64,000 bases of DNA from Candidatus Opimibacter skivensis. GTDB lineage: Bacteria > Bacteroidota > Bacteroidia > Chitinophagales > Saprospiraceae. Both the position numbers and the translations under genes were made by a program. Of the stretch, positions 8,813-18,010 are shown piece by piece (positions within the stretch are counted from its first letter, which is position 1; every line of letters begins with the position of its first letter). The stretch is taken from NCBI GenBank assembly GCA_016722045.1, contig JADKGY010000001.1:620001-684000 (forward strand). The letters run 5' to 3'. Under the pieces are notes generated by a model that searched no databases, was not told the origin of the DNA, and saw nothing but the letters and a program-made list of their open reading frames with translations.

Positions 8813-9654
8813 TGAATCCTGAATATCTATCTTTAAAGTTTATCATGGGCGACCATGATAGTGAAATCTGGCTTGCACTGCTCAGCGAATGGCCTTTTGA
8901 ATCCTTTCATGAAGAAGAAAATCAAATCACGGGTTACATCCTTCAACATGATATCACTGAACCGATGGCCCGGTTTATATCTGAACATGAAGGTGTGAGC
9001 TTTGAGGATTATGAACTGACAAAAGTGCCTGACAAAAACTGGAACGAAGTATGGGAAAGTTCTTTCAATCCGGTAGCTATAGATGACTTTTGTTACATCA
9101 GGGCCGAATTTCATGGCAACATTGAAAATAGCTTTAAACATGTTGTCACGATTCAACCAAAAATGGCTTTTGGGACAGGCCATCATGCCACCACATTTAT
9201 GATGATACAGGCCATGTCCCAATTGGATTTTAAAGAAAAAAATGTGTTTGATTTTGGTTGTGGCACAGGCATATTGTCAGTAGTGGCAGCGCTTGAGGGC
9301 GCATCAAAAGTTGTAGGCGTAGACATTCAACCCGAAGCTATAGAAAACAGTGATGAGCATGCATCATTGAATGAAGTAAGTAATCAATGTCATTTTTATT
9401 TAGGTGGAATCGAAAAAGCAAACACAGAAAAGTATGATATCATCCTTGCTAACATCAACAGAAATGTGATCATAGAAAATCTGACGGAATTAGTCAGTCT
9501 GCTAGAACAGGGTGGATATATGCTGATTTCAGGAATTATGTTTGATGATGTGAAAATCATTTCTGAAGCTCTGGGATTTGAAAATATGTCTGTATTGAAT
9601 TCGAGAGAAAGAGATCAATGGGTCCAGCTGAGTACAATGAAATTAAATCTTTAA
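8812..9654 (+). CDS. prmA: Ribosomal protein L11 methyltransferase
   Basis: This 280-residue SAM-dependent methyltransferase trimethylates ribosomal protein L11. The substrate-recognition N-terminal domain (about 1-100) is followed by MAFGTGHHATT, the SAM motif DFGCGTGIL (from Asp147) and the catalytic-site motif LANINRNV. It is slightly shorter than the enterobacterial enzyme, as usual in Bacteroidota. It overlaps folD by one base. Confidence 0.93.
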   Translation: MNPEYLSLKFIMGDHDSEIWLALLSEWPFESFHEEENQITGYILQHDITEPMARFISEHEGVSFEDYELTKVPDKNWNEVWESSFNPVAIDDFCYIRAEFHGNIENSFKHVVTIQPKMAFGTGHHATTFMMIQAMSQLDFKEKNVFDFGCGTGILSVVAALEGASKVVGVDIQPEAIENSDEHASLNEVSNQCHFYLGGIEKANTEKYDIILANINRNVIIENLTELVSLLEQGGYMLISGIMFDDVKIISEALGFENMSVLNSRERDQWVQLSTMKLNL

Positions 9655-9896
9655 AAAGAGTAAATGAAGGTCCCTATTCGAGGTAATCATATTGTAGAGA
9701 ATAAAGAAAACATAGATAAGGGATCAAGTCTCCTTGAAATGATATCTTACTCAATTGGAATAATGTAGCTTATTATCAAAAATGACACAGACTGTAAAAG
9801 GAAAGCAAACCTGACTCTAGGAAGTTTTTACACAAATTTTCTCACTTCTCTAACTCTTCTCTCTCCTCTCACATTGGTTTAGTTACCTTTGCCGCC
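9655..9896. other. Intergenic region upstream of the TonB receptor
   Basis: These 242 bp show no ORF, RNA or repeat that I can support. The only signal is the -7 box at the right end. Confidence 0.5.
9884..9891 (+). promoter_or_regulatory. TonB receptor -7 box
   Basis: TACCTTTG is an exact TAnnTTTG match ending 5 nt before the ATG at 9897, so the message would be leaderless or nearly so. Confidence 0.45.
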
Positions 9897-12647
9897 ATGT
9901 TTCGGAATTATCTCTCTTGCCTCCTGATTGTCCTTCTGACAGGGACACTTTTTTCTCAAGCTACTATTAAAGGTATCATCAAAGATGACGCGACTAAAGA
10001 GCCTGTTGCGGGTGTAGTCGTACGTACCTCATTACCAGACAATACGGTAACTGATAGCGAAGGAAAATTCACTGTAAAACACGCTAAAGGAATGGACATC
10101 CTGCTTTTTCTGGAATGGAATGGCCATACTACTGAATTTAGCGGAACGACTACAACTCCTGATGCGACTGATCTTGGTGAGATACTGTTCAATACGACAG
10201 TTAAAACTGAAAAAGACAAGGAATTGCCAACGATTACCCTGGATGAAAGTGATGACAATGGAAGCATAAATATTTCAGGCCTCCTCCAATCCGGGGACGA
10301 TCTGTTTGGCTCATTGACCAATTATACGTTCAGTCCTTCGCGCTTTAACCGCCGCGGTCTTGAAACAGAATATAGCGATGGTTATCTCAACAATCTTCCG
10401 ATCAATGATCTTGAATCAGGAGGTGTTTATTGGAGCAATTGGGGCGGTCTTAATGATGTCATGAAACAGGATGAAGAGCGTATCGGTGCTGAGCAATCTG
10501 ATTGGGGTTTTGGAGGTGTAGCGAGTACCTTCAATACTAACCTGCGAGCCGCAGCCCAATGGCGCCAAAAGCGAATCAGCTATGCGATCACCAACCGCAA
10601 TTATCGCAACCGGATTATGGCCACATGGTCATCCGGACTTTTATCTTCCGGATGGGCTTTTAGCTTTTCCGGATCACGCAGATGGTCGCATGAAGGTTAT
10701 GTTCCGGGTACGTTTTATGACGGATGGTCTTATTTTGCTTCAGTAGGTAAAAAGCTGAATGACCGGCATAGCATAAATCTGGTTGCACTAGGTGCTCCGT
10801 ACAAACGAGGAGGCAGTAGCACAGCAATCCAGGAAATGTATGATCTCGCTGATGATCATTACTATAATTCATACTGGGGCTACCAGCAAGGTAAAAAACG
10901 CAGCTCCAGAGTTTACAGCGGGCATCAGCCATTGTTTATTTTAACACACGACTGGACGCTCAATGAAAAAATGAGTGTCACGACATCACTTGGGTATCAG
11001 TTTGGTCAAAACAGCTCTGATGCTTTGGATTGGCTCAATGGAAGTGATCCAAGACCTGATTACTACCGGAAGCTACCCAGCTATATCGATGACCCCACGC
11101 TGAAAGAACAAGTCAGGTCACTTCTGACATCTGATAGAGATCTTCTACAGGTACAGTGGGATGAATTGTATGCTATCAACCTGAATAATCATGCTACAAT
11201 TGAAAATGTAGATGGCATTGCAGGAAATAATCAAACGGGTTTACTATCCGAATACATTCTGGAAGAAAGACATGGCGATATTGACAAAAAATCAGGCAAC
11301 ATTGTTCTTCAATACCAGCCCTCCGAAAAAAGCCAGTTATTAGTAGGTGTAAATGTGGTCATGCAGAATACGCACAACTATAAATCAGTGGGTGATCTAC
11401 TTGGAGGTGAATTTTATATTGATTGGGACAAATTTGCGGCGCTTGATTTTCCGGGCGATGATAATATTAAGCAAAATGATCTCAGACATCCCAACCGGAT
11501 AGTGCGTGAAGGCGATAAATTCGGATATGATTATTTTTCAAAGATTCGTCAGCAAACAGCATGGTTGGCCTATAAGCTAGAAACAAGAAAATGGGAAATA
11601 GGGCTTGGAGGCTCAGTAAAAAATCATATTTACTGGCGTGATGGTCTTACACAAAACGGAAAATTTCCGGATAATTCTTTTGGCGCGAGTGCTAAAAATA
11701 AATTCATACTGCCAGGAGGTAAGGGTTTGCTGAGATATAAATTTGACGGACGAAATTATCTGACGATCTCAGGTATGATCACGCAGATGGCCCCAAGCTT
11801 TAGAAATGCATATGTTTCGCCTCGCACAAGAGACAATGTCGTCGCAGGTCTTGAAAAACAGGATGTGCAGTCCGCAGAAATCAGATATGATCTGAAAGCT
11901 CCTTATGTGAAGTTTTCATTAGCCGGTTTTTATATCACGACAAAACATGGTATTGAATCCACCAGTTTTTACAATGATGATGCCCGCACATTTGTCAATT
12001 TCAGTCTTACCAATATTGACAAAAAAAATACAGGCATTGAAGGCGCATTTGATTATGTCATATTACCCGGACAAGGCCTCAGTATTCATGGAGCAGCTTC
12101 TGTAGGCCAATACATTTATACTTCAAGGCCAAAGGCTACCGTGACACAGGATAATGACGGATCACTTCTCTTGCAGAATATTACAGTGTATGCAAAAAAC
12201 CTTTATGTTTCAGGTACACCGCAAACCGCTTACACAGGAGGTATAACCTATAAATCAAAACATTTCTGGACCCTTTACGTCGATGTGAATCGCTATGAGA
12301 ACAGCTGGGTTGATTTTAATCCGATCAGGAGAACAAGTCAGGCTGTTGATCTAGTTCCCCCAGAGAGTCCACAATGGACTGAAATCTTAAAGCAGGAAAA
12401 ACTTGACCCCGCCTGGACTGTTGACTTATCATTTTATAAATCATGGCTTGTCAATTGGCCACATGACAGGACTTCATTTGCACTCAACATCAGTGTTTCC
12501 AATTTATTGAATAATACGGATTACATTAACAACGGCTTTGAACAACTGCGGTATGATTTTGCAGAAAAAAATCCGAATACATTTCCAACCAAATACTCAT
12601 ACATGCAGGGACTGAATTTCTTCGTTCAGGGCAGCATGAAATTCTAA
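9897..12647 (+). CDS. TonB-dependent outer-membrane receptor
   Basis: This 916-residue protein has a signal peptide (cleavage near LFSQA), a carboxypeptidase-regulatory-like domain at about residues 22-100 (the ATIKGIIKD start is typical), a plug with NRRGLETEYSDGY and a 22-strand-type beta-barrel rich in aromatic residues ending in FFVQGSMKF with the terminal Phe needed for outer-membrane insertion. No SusD gene follows. Instead, a DUF5689 lipoprotein begins 35 bp downstream and a secreted phospholipase D-type enzyme overlaps that one, so the three probably act together at the surface. The imported ligand is unknown. Confidence 0.9.
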   Translation: MFRNYLSCLLIVLLTGTLFSQATIKGIIKDDATKEPVAGVVVRTSLPDNTVTDSEGKFTVKHAKGMDILLFLEWNGHTTEFSGTTTTPDATDLGEILFNTTVKTEKDKELPTITLDESDDNGSINISGLLQSGDDLFGSLTNYTFSPSRFNRRGLETEYSDGYLNNLPINDLESGGVYWSNWGGLNDVMKQDEERIGAEQSDWGFGGVASTFNTNLRAAAQWRQKRISYAITNRNYRNRIMATWSSGLLSSGWAFSFSGSRRWSHEGYVPGTFYDGWSYFASVGKKLNDRHSINLVALGAPYKRGGSSTAIQEMYDLADDHYYNSYWGYQQGKKRSSRVYSGHQPLFILTHDWTLNEKMSVTTSLGYQFGQNSSDALDWLNGSDPRPDYYRKLPSYIDDPTLKEQVRSLLTSDRDLLQVQWDELYAINLNNHATIENVDGIAGNNQTGLLSEYILEERHGDIDKKSGNIVLQYQPSEKSQLLVGVNVVMQNTHNYKSVGDLLGGEFYIDWDKFAALDFPGDDNIKQNDLRHPNRIVREGDKFGYDYFSKIRQQTAWLAYKLETRKWEIGLGGSVKNHIYWRDGLTQNGKFPDNSFGASAKNKFILPGGKGLLRYKFDGRNYLTISGMITQMAPSFRNAYVSPRTRDNVVAGLEKQDVQSAEIRYDLKAPYVKFSLAGFYITTKHGIESTSFYNDDARTFVNFSLTNIDKKNTGIEGAFDYVILPGQGLSIHGAASVGQYIYTSRPKATVTQDNDGSLLLQNITVYAKNLYVSGTPQTAYTGGITYKSKHFWTLYVDVNRYENSWVDFNPIRRTSQAVDLVPPESPQWTEILKQEKLDPAWTVDLSFYKSWLVNWPHDRTSFALNISVSNLLNNTDYINNGFEQLRYDFAEKNPNTFPTKYSYMQGLNFFVQGSMKF

Positions 12648-12682
12648 ATCTCAAAAAATAATACCCTAACCTTTATAATATC

Positions 12683-14023
12683 ATGGCAAACCAAAATTTC
12701 AAATTGACAAATCTGACTCACATGTTGAGAAATAAAATACACTCGCTCCCTATCTCCTTTTTATTGTTGGTTACCCTTTTCATCATGAGTCCAATGGCTT
12801 GCGTTGATCTTGATTTCGATCAACCACCGGCTGGTGGGATTGATCCGAATATTCCGGTGACCACTACTATTGCTGAACTCAAATCGAGGCATGTACTTGG
12901 TAAGAATGAAGAAATCACTGATGATGTGGTGCTCGGCGCCCTGGTAATTTCCGATGATGCTACAGGTAATTTTTTCAAACAACTTGTGATTGAAGATGCA
13001 ACCGGTGGTATAGAAATACGGGTCGATGTGACCGGTCTAGGTCTTATTTATCCGGTGGGAAGAAAAGTGTATATCAAAGCAAAAGGATTATGGCTTGGAG
13101 ACTACAATGGATTGACTCAACTCGGTGCGGGTGTTGATGCCAGTGGATTGCTCAGAATTCCTTCAACTTTGGTTAACCAGTATGTTATTTCTGCAACTTA
13201 TGGCAATACGGTTGTTCCTGCAGTCAAAACAATTGATGCATTAAGCTTAAGCGATGTGAGCACGCTTGTTAAATTTGAAAATGTTCAATTTATCTCCGCA
13301 CATGTCGGTCTGAAATATGCTGAAGCTACTTTACTTGGCAATTTAAATCTTGAAGATTGTGCACGTAAAAGAATTATCATCAGATCGAGTAGCTACGCCA
13401 GCTTTGCCAATGATCTGACCCCAGGTGGAAATGGTACTGTAGTAGGTGTGCTCGGCATCTTTGGAACAGATTATCAATTGACGATTCGCGATCTCAATGA
13501 CCTTGCCCTGACTGGCGAAAGATGTACTGTCACAATTGATGAAAGCTTTGACAACATCGCCAGCAATGCCAATGTAGATGCACCTGAGTGGTCTAACATC
13601 GCTGTAAAAGGAACTCGTCTATGGCAGGGTAAGATATTTATGAACAATCACTATGCACAGGCCACAGCATTTGGCGATTCATCCCCTGAAATGGAATCAT
13701 GGTTAATCACGCCCGCCATTACTACTACGGTACCGAAGAAAATAACCTTCGAAACGGCCAAAGCATTTTATGTTCAGGATGGACTTTCAGTTTGGATCTC
13801 ATCCAATTTCAATGGAACGGATGTTACTGGTGCCACGTGGACTCAATTATTTCCAACATTGGCAAATTCATCTTCTGCAGACAATACTTTTATTTCCTCA
13901 GGTGATGTCAACCTGACAGGTATTCCCGGTCCGGTGCGTATTGGATTCCGATACGTGGGAAGTGGACCAAATGGACAGACAGGTACATTCAGAGTTGACA
14001 ATGTTAAGGTTACTAATTTGTGA
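12683..14023 (+). CDS. DUF5689 surface lipoprotein with C-terminal jelly-roll domain
   Basis: This protein is 446 residues from the ATG at 12683. A second ATG at 12722 (residue 14) gives a tidier signal peptide, a hydrophobic run ending in SPMAC, which I take as a lipoprotein site. Residues of about 45-280 match the DUF5689 pattern (TTIAELKSRH, then DATGGIEIRVD and YPVGRKVYIKAKGLWLG), an OB-like fold repeated in Bacteroidota surface proteins. The last 160 residues (ITIDESFDN to FRVDNVKVTNL) look like a choice-of-anchor J carbohydrate- or protein-binding jelly roll. Its position right after a TonB receptor suggests that it replaces SusD as ligand-binding partner; that is inference. Confidence 0.82.
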   Translation: MANQNFKLTNLTHMLRNKIHSLPISFLLLVTLFIMSPMACVDLDFDQPPAGGIDPNIPVTTTIAELKSRHVLGKNEEITDDVVLGALVISDDATGNFFKQLVIEDATGGIEIRVDVTGLGLIYPVGRKVYIKAKGLWLGDYNGLTQLGAGVDASGLLRIPSTLVNQYVISATYGNTVVPAVKTIDALSLSDVSTLVKFENVQFISAHVGLKYAEATLLGNLNLEDCARKRIIIRSSSYASFANDLTPGGNGTVVGVLGIFGTDYQLTIRDLNDLALTGERCTVTIDESFDNIASNANVDAPEWSNIAVKGTRLWQGKIFMNNHYAQATAFGDSSPEMESWLITPAITTTVPKKITFETAKAFYVQDGLSVWISSNFNGTDVTGATWTQLFPTLANSSSADNTFISSGDVNLTGIPGPVRIGFRYVGSGPNGQTGTFRVDNVKVTNL

Positions 14024-16179
14024 TTAGGCCTTTCACAATCCGTTTACTCGGAAGAATAGTTCTTTCTTGTTTTCTATTTCTTCAGCTGACAAGTTCTTTT
14101 ACTCAGCAGACTATCGCTGCAGCCAGGTTAGCGTCGGTAGGTTCTGTTATAACGACTACAGGTACGATCACTTGCGGCGATGAATTTGGACAGATAAGAT
14201 TTATGCAGGACAAGACTGCAGGTATTTCCATTTACTCATCTACACTATCTAACACAAAAGCAGGTGATTCTATTGAAGTCACTGGGGTACTAACCATTTA
14301 CAAAGGCCAACTGGAAATCACTCCGGTCAATTCATTTCATATCATCCAATCCGGGCGTCCGTTACCCTCACCCAAAATGATTCATTTGAATGATGCCGGA
14401 TTATCATCTTTGGAATCTATGCGTGTTAGTCTCTCATGCATGGGAGTTGCAAGCTGTGAACCAAAATTCGATTCATATTGGTACACGATTTTTGATACCA
14501 GAGGAAATACTTCAAAACTTGTGATGAGTCAGACAGGAGCTTCAATACCAACTGCTTCACTTTCAGCTACAGGTATATGGGTGAATGTTGATAATGAATT
14601 TCAGTTATGGGCACAGTCTTTAACATCTAATGCACAGGGCGGATGCAAAATCATTCCAAAGGGATTGGTATCATTTAATATGCAGGCGATATCATTGAGC
14701 TGGGACGTAAGCCCTGAACCAAATTCATGGGTTGAGTATGGGATAGAAAATTTTGATCATATACTTCTTCCTGAAAAAGGAGTGACACTCACATCAATCC
14801 TATTCAACAATCTTATTGATGGTCAATTATACAAAGCCAGGCTAGGCCAATTCTCTGCAGCAACGGATACAATTTATTCGCCGGTTGTTTATTTCTCATC
14901 TCCTTCCACGACTTCAACACCGATACAGATATTTTTTGATAAAGCTATTGATGCTTCATATTCAGATGGAAGCCATCCTGCAGGAACCGGTTCATCAATC
15001 ATCGAAAATGATGTCATAGCCAGAATTGATCAGGTCTCATCCACCATGGATATCGCGATGTACAATGATACACGTACATCGATTGTGGATGCTATCAAAA
15101 GAGCGGTTCAACGAGGTGTAGCAGTCAGATATGTTGCAGAAGAATCCACTTCAAACACTGCTTTGGATGGAACACTTCCTTTCCCTGTTTTATACAGGCA
15201 TGGAAATGGGATCATGCACAATAAATTTATCATCGCGGATGCTGATGATGCTGACAAAGCATGGCTATGGACAGGTAGCACCAATTTTACATCTGCTCAA
15301 TTATCCACAGACGCTAATCATGCTTATGTCATCAAAGACCAGGCGCTTGCTTTAAATTACCGGCATGAGTTTGATGAACTATGGGGTACACAACCTAACA
15401 ATAGCGGCGCAAAGGAAGGAGAACAAAAATCTGATAATACCGGGCATCTGTTCAATATAGATGGAATCAACATCGAATCTTATTTCTCACCTTCAGATGA
15501 AACAAACTGTCACATTATTGAGGCGTTGAAATCTGCCGATCATCAGGTGTTAATCGGATTATTACTGATCACTAAAGATGATATCGTAGATGAAATCATC
15601 GACTTACATCAAAAAGGTATTGAAGTCAGACTCATCGTGGAGGACGCAGGAACTTCTTCCCTTGCACTTTCAAGATTAATGCAGGCAGGAGTCAATGTCG
15701 AGATTCATGATCTGTCAGGTCTCTTTCATCATAAGTATGCCATCATTGATGAAGGGTATCCTGACTCCGATCCTACTGTGATCTCAGGTTCACATAACTG
15801 GACATTGAGTGCCGACATCGTCAATGATGAAAATACATTGATCTTTCACGATCAGTCAATCGCCAATATTTTCAGGCAGGAATATGAGGCAAGATGGAGT
15901 GAATTGAGCCCTACAGGAATTATTTCATTCTCTGATAATCCATCCCTAATACTTCATCCTAATCCAGCTTCAGATCATATCGAGATGACCAATCCACTTG
16001 GAGACAAATGCGATATCACGCTGATCGATGTCAATGGAAATATCGTAGGAAAGCAAAGACTGGAATCTCACCAAACTATCAATTACCCTATTGATCCCTC
16101 AATTCCGGATGGCATTTATTTAGTCCATTGGTCCTGGCTGAAAGATCACGCCGTATCCAAACTGGTGATCCACAAGTAA
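14020..16179 (+). CDS. Secreted phospholipase D-family enzyme with OB-like N-terminus and T9SS sorting domain
   Basis: This 719-residue protein starts at GTG and overlaps the upstream stop by 4 bp (GTGA). After a signal peptide (to about LTSSFTQ) comes an OB-like domain (about 35-120, DKTAGISIYSS and DSIEVTGVLTIYKGQLEI), an intermediate Fn3-like segment (about 230-290) and two phospholipase D modules with HNKFIIAD and HHKYAIIDE, each followed by a GSxNWT/GSTNFT element, so the paired active site is complete. The end (from LILHPNPASDHIEM) is a type-A T9SS sorting domain. The family includes nucleases and phospholipases; substrate is not certain. The link with the TonB receptor suggests surface digestion of a phosphodiester polymer. 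Confidence 0.87.
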   Translation: MIRPFTIRLLGRIVLSCFLFLQLTSSFTQQTIAAARLASVGSVITTTGTITCGDEFGQIRFMQDKTAGISIYSSTLSNTKAGDSIEVTGVLTIYKGQLEITPVNSFHIIQSGRPLPSPKMIHLNDAGLSSLESMRVSLSCMGVASCEPKFDSYWYTIFDTRGNTSKLVMSQTGASIPTASLSATGIWVNVDNEFQLWAQSLTSNAQGGCKIIPKGLVSFNMQAISLSWDVSPEPNSWVEYGIENFDHILLPEKGVTLTSILFNNLIDGQLYKARLGQFSAATDTIYSPVVYFSSPSTTSTPIQIFFDKAIDASYSDGSHPAGTGSSIIENDVIARIDQVSSTMDIAMYNDTRTSIVDAIKRAVQRGVAVRYVAEESTSNTALDGTLPFPVLYRHGNGIMHNKFIIADADDADKAWLWTGSTNFTSAQLSTDANHAYVIKDQALALNYRHEFDELWGTQPNNSGAKEGEQKSDNTGHLFNIDGINIESYFSPSDETNCHIIEALKSADHQVLIGLLLITKDDIVDEIIDLHQKGIEVRLIVEDAGTSSLALSRLMQAGVNVEIHDLSGLFHHKYAIIDEGYPDSDPTVISGSHNWTLSADIVNDENTLIFHDQSIANIFRQEYEARWSELSPTGIISFSDNPSLILHPNPASDHIEMTNPLGDKCDITLIDVNGNIVGKQRLESHQTINYPIDPSIPDGIYLVHWSWLKDHAVSKLVIHK

Positions 16180-16269
16180 CCTTTGCCAGCTCTGCTACAT
16201 TTGAACTATTTAATGCACTAAGTACATTTAAGAATTCCGGAAAAAAATATTCTGAGAAAACTTCACATA

Positions 16270-16333
16270 TTGAGCGAAGCCGAAACATATTAAGATACAT
16301 GTTTAAACGGTCGCTGTACTTCGACCTGCTCAA
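16270..16333. repeat. Decayed TTGAGC...GCTCAA inverted repeat
   Basis: The arms TTGAGCGAAGCCGAA (16270-16284) and TTCGACCTGCTCAA (16320-16333) are imperfect inverted copies. They resemble the TGAGCGAAGTCGAA-type intergenic element common in Bacteroidota. The rest of the 205-bp gap between the PLD gene and yajC has no gene. Confidence 0.4.
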
Positions 16334-16384
16334 CTCAACCTCTTCCTACAGCTCAGCAACCGCGGAGCCGAAGCGAAACGTGTA

Positions 16385-16723
16385 TTAGCTGGAAGTTGTT
16401 TCCGTACTTGTCAGTGATTTAGTATAAGCCTCTGTCATTTCTTTTGAAATAGAACCTTTAGTTATTCTGACAAAGGTTTTTTCAGCGATAGTCAAGGTGA
16501 CGATACTTCCTTCGATTTTGTTGATGCGACCGATAAGGCCACTTGCAGTGACGATTTCTACACCCTTGTCAAGTGAATCGAGAAACTTAGTCTGTTCTTT
16601 TGCCTTCTTAGCCTGTGGTCGTATAAAAAAGAAAAAGATTACAACGAACATCAGAAGTAATGGCCACAAGGATCCGATAAGTCCACCCGGAGCACTGGCC
16701 TGTAATATGAAAAGTGATATCAT
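16385..16723 (-). CDS. yajC: Preprotein translocase subunit YajC
   Basis: This 112-residue inner-membrane protein has one transmembrane helix (about 16-36, LWPLLLMFVVIFFFFIRPQ), a Lys-rich juxtamembrane segment and a small cytoplasmic domain with the YajC signature VTASGLIGRINKIEGSIVTL. It associates with SecDF, encoded 6 kb away. It starts 6 bp after the DUF1573 lipoprotein gene, so they form one transcript, an arrangement frequent in this phylum. Confidence 0.95.
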   Translation of the reverse strand: MISLFILQASAPGGLIGSLWPLLLMFVVIFFFFIRPQAKKAKEQTKFLDSLDKGVEIVTASGLIGRINKIEGSIVTLTIAEKTFVRITKGSISKEMTEAYTKSLTSTETTSS

Positions 16724-16729
16724 AATTAG

Positions 16730-17236
16730 TTATTTAGATTTTACTACCGTCCCTTTAATATTGATTTTACTATGGTTCGGTAAAGTGTTCGCAAAGATAG
16801 TCACCTCTTTATTTTGGGCACCTTCTTTATTTTTACTGTTAAACCTAACAGTGACTATGCCTATACTATCAGGAAGAATATGATTTTTAGGCCATTCAGG
16901 AATGGTGCATCCACAAGTTGATGTAGCATTTAGAATAACCATCGGAGCTGTACCAATATTTTTAAATCTGTACTTCCTTTCTACGATTTCGCCCTCTTTG
17001 ATCGTACCGAAATCATACACGACCTCTTCCCACTTCATGATCGGCAGATAGCTGCTGTCAATCGATCCATCCTGACGCACAGGATTGTACGCCATATCAG
17101 CCAGGTTCCCTTTTGGTATATAATCGGGATCTGATGGAAGAAGGGCATGGCCTGATTCCTTTTTGCAACCAGCAACAAGCCAAAGCAGGCTCAATGTGAT
17201 GATAAAACTAAAAGGACGTATTTGAATATATTTCAT
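16730..17236 (-). CDS. DUF1573 lipoprotein
   Basis: The start at 17236 gives 168 residues and a clean lipoprotein signal, MKYIQIRPF then a hydrophobic run ending VAGCKK. A longer frame to 17281 would put 15 residues before it and run over the promoter. The mature part holds one DUF1573 immunoglobulin-like domain (VVYDFGTIKEGE, then FKNIGTAPMVI and STCGCT), with the paired cysteines typical of the family. Function is unknown; the fold resembles ASH-type domains. It precedes yajC. An exact TAnnTTTG box lies 23 nt upstream of the chosen start. Confidence 0.88.
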   Translation of the reverse strand: MKYIQIRPFSFIITLSLLWLVAGCKKESGHALLPSDPDYIPKGNLADMAYNPVRQDGSIDSSYLPIMKWEEVVYDFGTIKEGEIVERKYRFKNIGTAPMVILNATSTCGCTIPEWPKNHILPDSIGIVTVRFNSKNKEGAQNKEVTIFANTLPNHSKINIKGTVVKSK

Positions 17237-17259
17237 CTGGAAAGTATCAATGATTGCTG

Positions 17260-17267
17260 CAAAGATA
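17260..17267 (-). promoter_or_regulatory. DUF1573-yajC -7 box
   Basis: TATCTTTG on the minus strand lies 23 nt before the ATG at 17236 and supports this start over the in-frame ATG at 17281. Confidence 0.45.
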
Positions 17268-17289
17268 TGACTTCCATACACAATCCTTC

Positions 17290-17297
17290 TACCTTTG
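17290..17297 (+). promoter_or_regulatory. aroK -7 box
   Basis: TACCTTTG ends 6 nt before the ATG at 17304. The in-frame TTG at 17295 overlaps this box, so 17304 is the better start. Confidence 0.45.
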
Positions 17298-17303
17298 ATC
17301 TAT

Positions 17304-17819
17304 ATGCGCATCTATCTCATCGGCTTCATGGGTACGGGAAAATCAACACTCGGCCAGTACGTTGCAGATAAATGGCGTGTTCCATTCATCGATACTGACA
17401 TTGTGATTGAATCTCAAACCGGCATGTCAATAGACGGAATCTTTGAAACGCGTGGGGAAAAAGAATTCAGAGAACTCGAAGCGGATGTTATCCGTCAAAC
17501 AACCATTTATGAAAAAGCCCTTATCGCCACAGGTGGTGGATTACCTTGTTATTTTGAAAATATGCAATGGATGAATGATCATGGGATCACCATGCACTTG
17601 TCGTGGAAAAAAGAAATATTAATGTCAAACTTAATCCCACAAACATCTTCACGTCCTTTGCTTAAAAATTTGAATACCCAGGAAGCAGAAATGAAAATTG
17701 AAATGATGCTTGAAGAGAGAATGCCTTATTACGAAATGTCGGCAATCACCATCGAAATGTCAGGTGACATTGAAAACGATATATTGTTGCTTGATAAAGC
17801 ATGTAAGTATATCTGGTGA
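17304..17819 (+). CDS. aroK: Shikimate kinase
   Basis: This 171-residue cytoplasmic kinase phosphorylates shikimate in aromatic amino-acid synthesis. The P-loop GFMGTGKST (residues 7-15), the shikimate-binding DTD and RGEKEFRELE motifs and GGGLP are all in place. The lid arginine region (SSRPLL) is kept and length is normal. It diverges from the DUF1573-yajC operon. The region just 3' is a run of TTTTCGA heptamers. Confidence 0.94.
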   Translation: MRIYLIGFMGTGKSTLGQYVADKWRVPFIDTDIVIESQTGMSIDGIFETRGEKEFRELEADVIRQTTIYEKALIATGGGLPCYFENMQWMNDHGITMHLSWKKEILMSNLIPQTSSRPLLKNLNTQEAEMKIEMMLEERMPYYEMSAITIEMSGDIENDILLLDKACKYIW

Positions 17820-17820
17820 A

Positions 17821-17887
17821 TTTTCGATTTTCGATTTTCGATTTTCGATTTTCGATTTTCGATTTTCGATTTTCGATTTTCGATTTT
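17821..17887. repeat. TTTTCGA heptanucleotide tandem array
   Basis: About 9.5 near-perfect copies of the 7-mer TTTTCGA begin 2 bp after the aroK stop codon. It is part of the convergent gap to the subtilase gene. Confidence 0.97.
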
Positions 17888-17967
17888 AATTGAAAATGAC
17901 AGTTGATTTAAAAGTTCATTTCGTACCTTATTTCACCAAAATTTCGAACTTCTTATTCTTTACTCAT

Positions 17968-18010
17968 TCTTCGTTACTCGTTACTCGTTACTCGTTATTC
18001 GATATTCGTT
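17968..18010. repeat. GTTACTC heptamer array
   Basis: About three exact and several degenerate copies of the 7-mer GTTACTC run up to the 3' end of the minus-strand subtilase gene. It has the same period as the TTTTCGA array 80 bp away but an unrelated unit. Confidence 0.85.

Noticed and set aside
8833..9222. 129-residue minus-strand open frame over prmA
   Set aside because: It lies opposite conserved prmA codons and shows only codon-bias shadow features.
9956..10321. 121-residue minus-strand frame over the TonB receptor
   Set aside because: It is opposite the signal and regulatory domains of the receptor; no independent signal exists.
9897..14023. SusCD polysaccharide utilisation pair
   Set aside because: The second gene has DUF5689 features rather than SusD TPR-like helices, and no glycoside hydrolase or glycan gene is nearby.
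16497..16883. 128-residue plus-strand frame across yajC and the DUF1573 gene
   Set aside because: It spans two real minus-strand genes and ends randomly.
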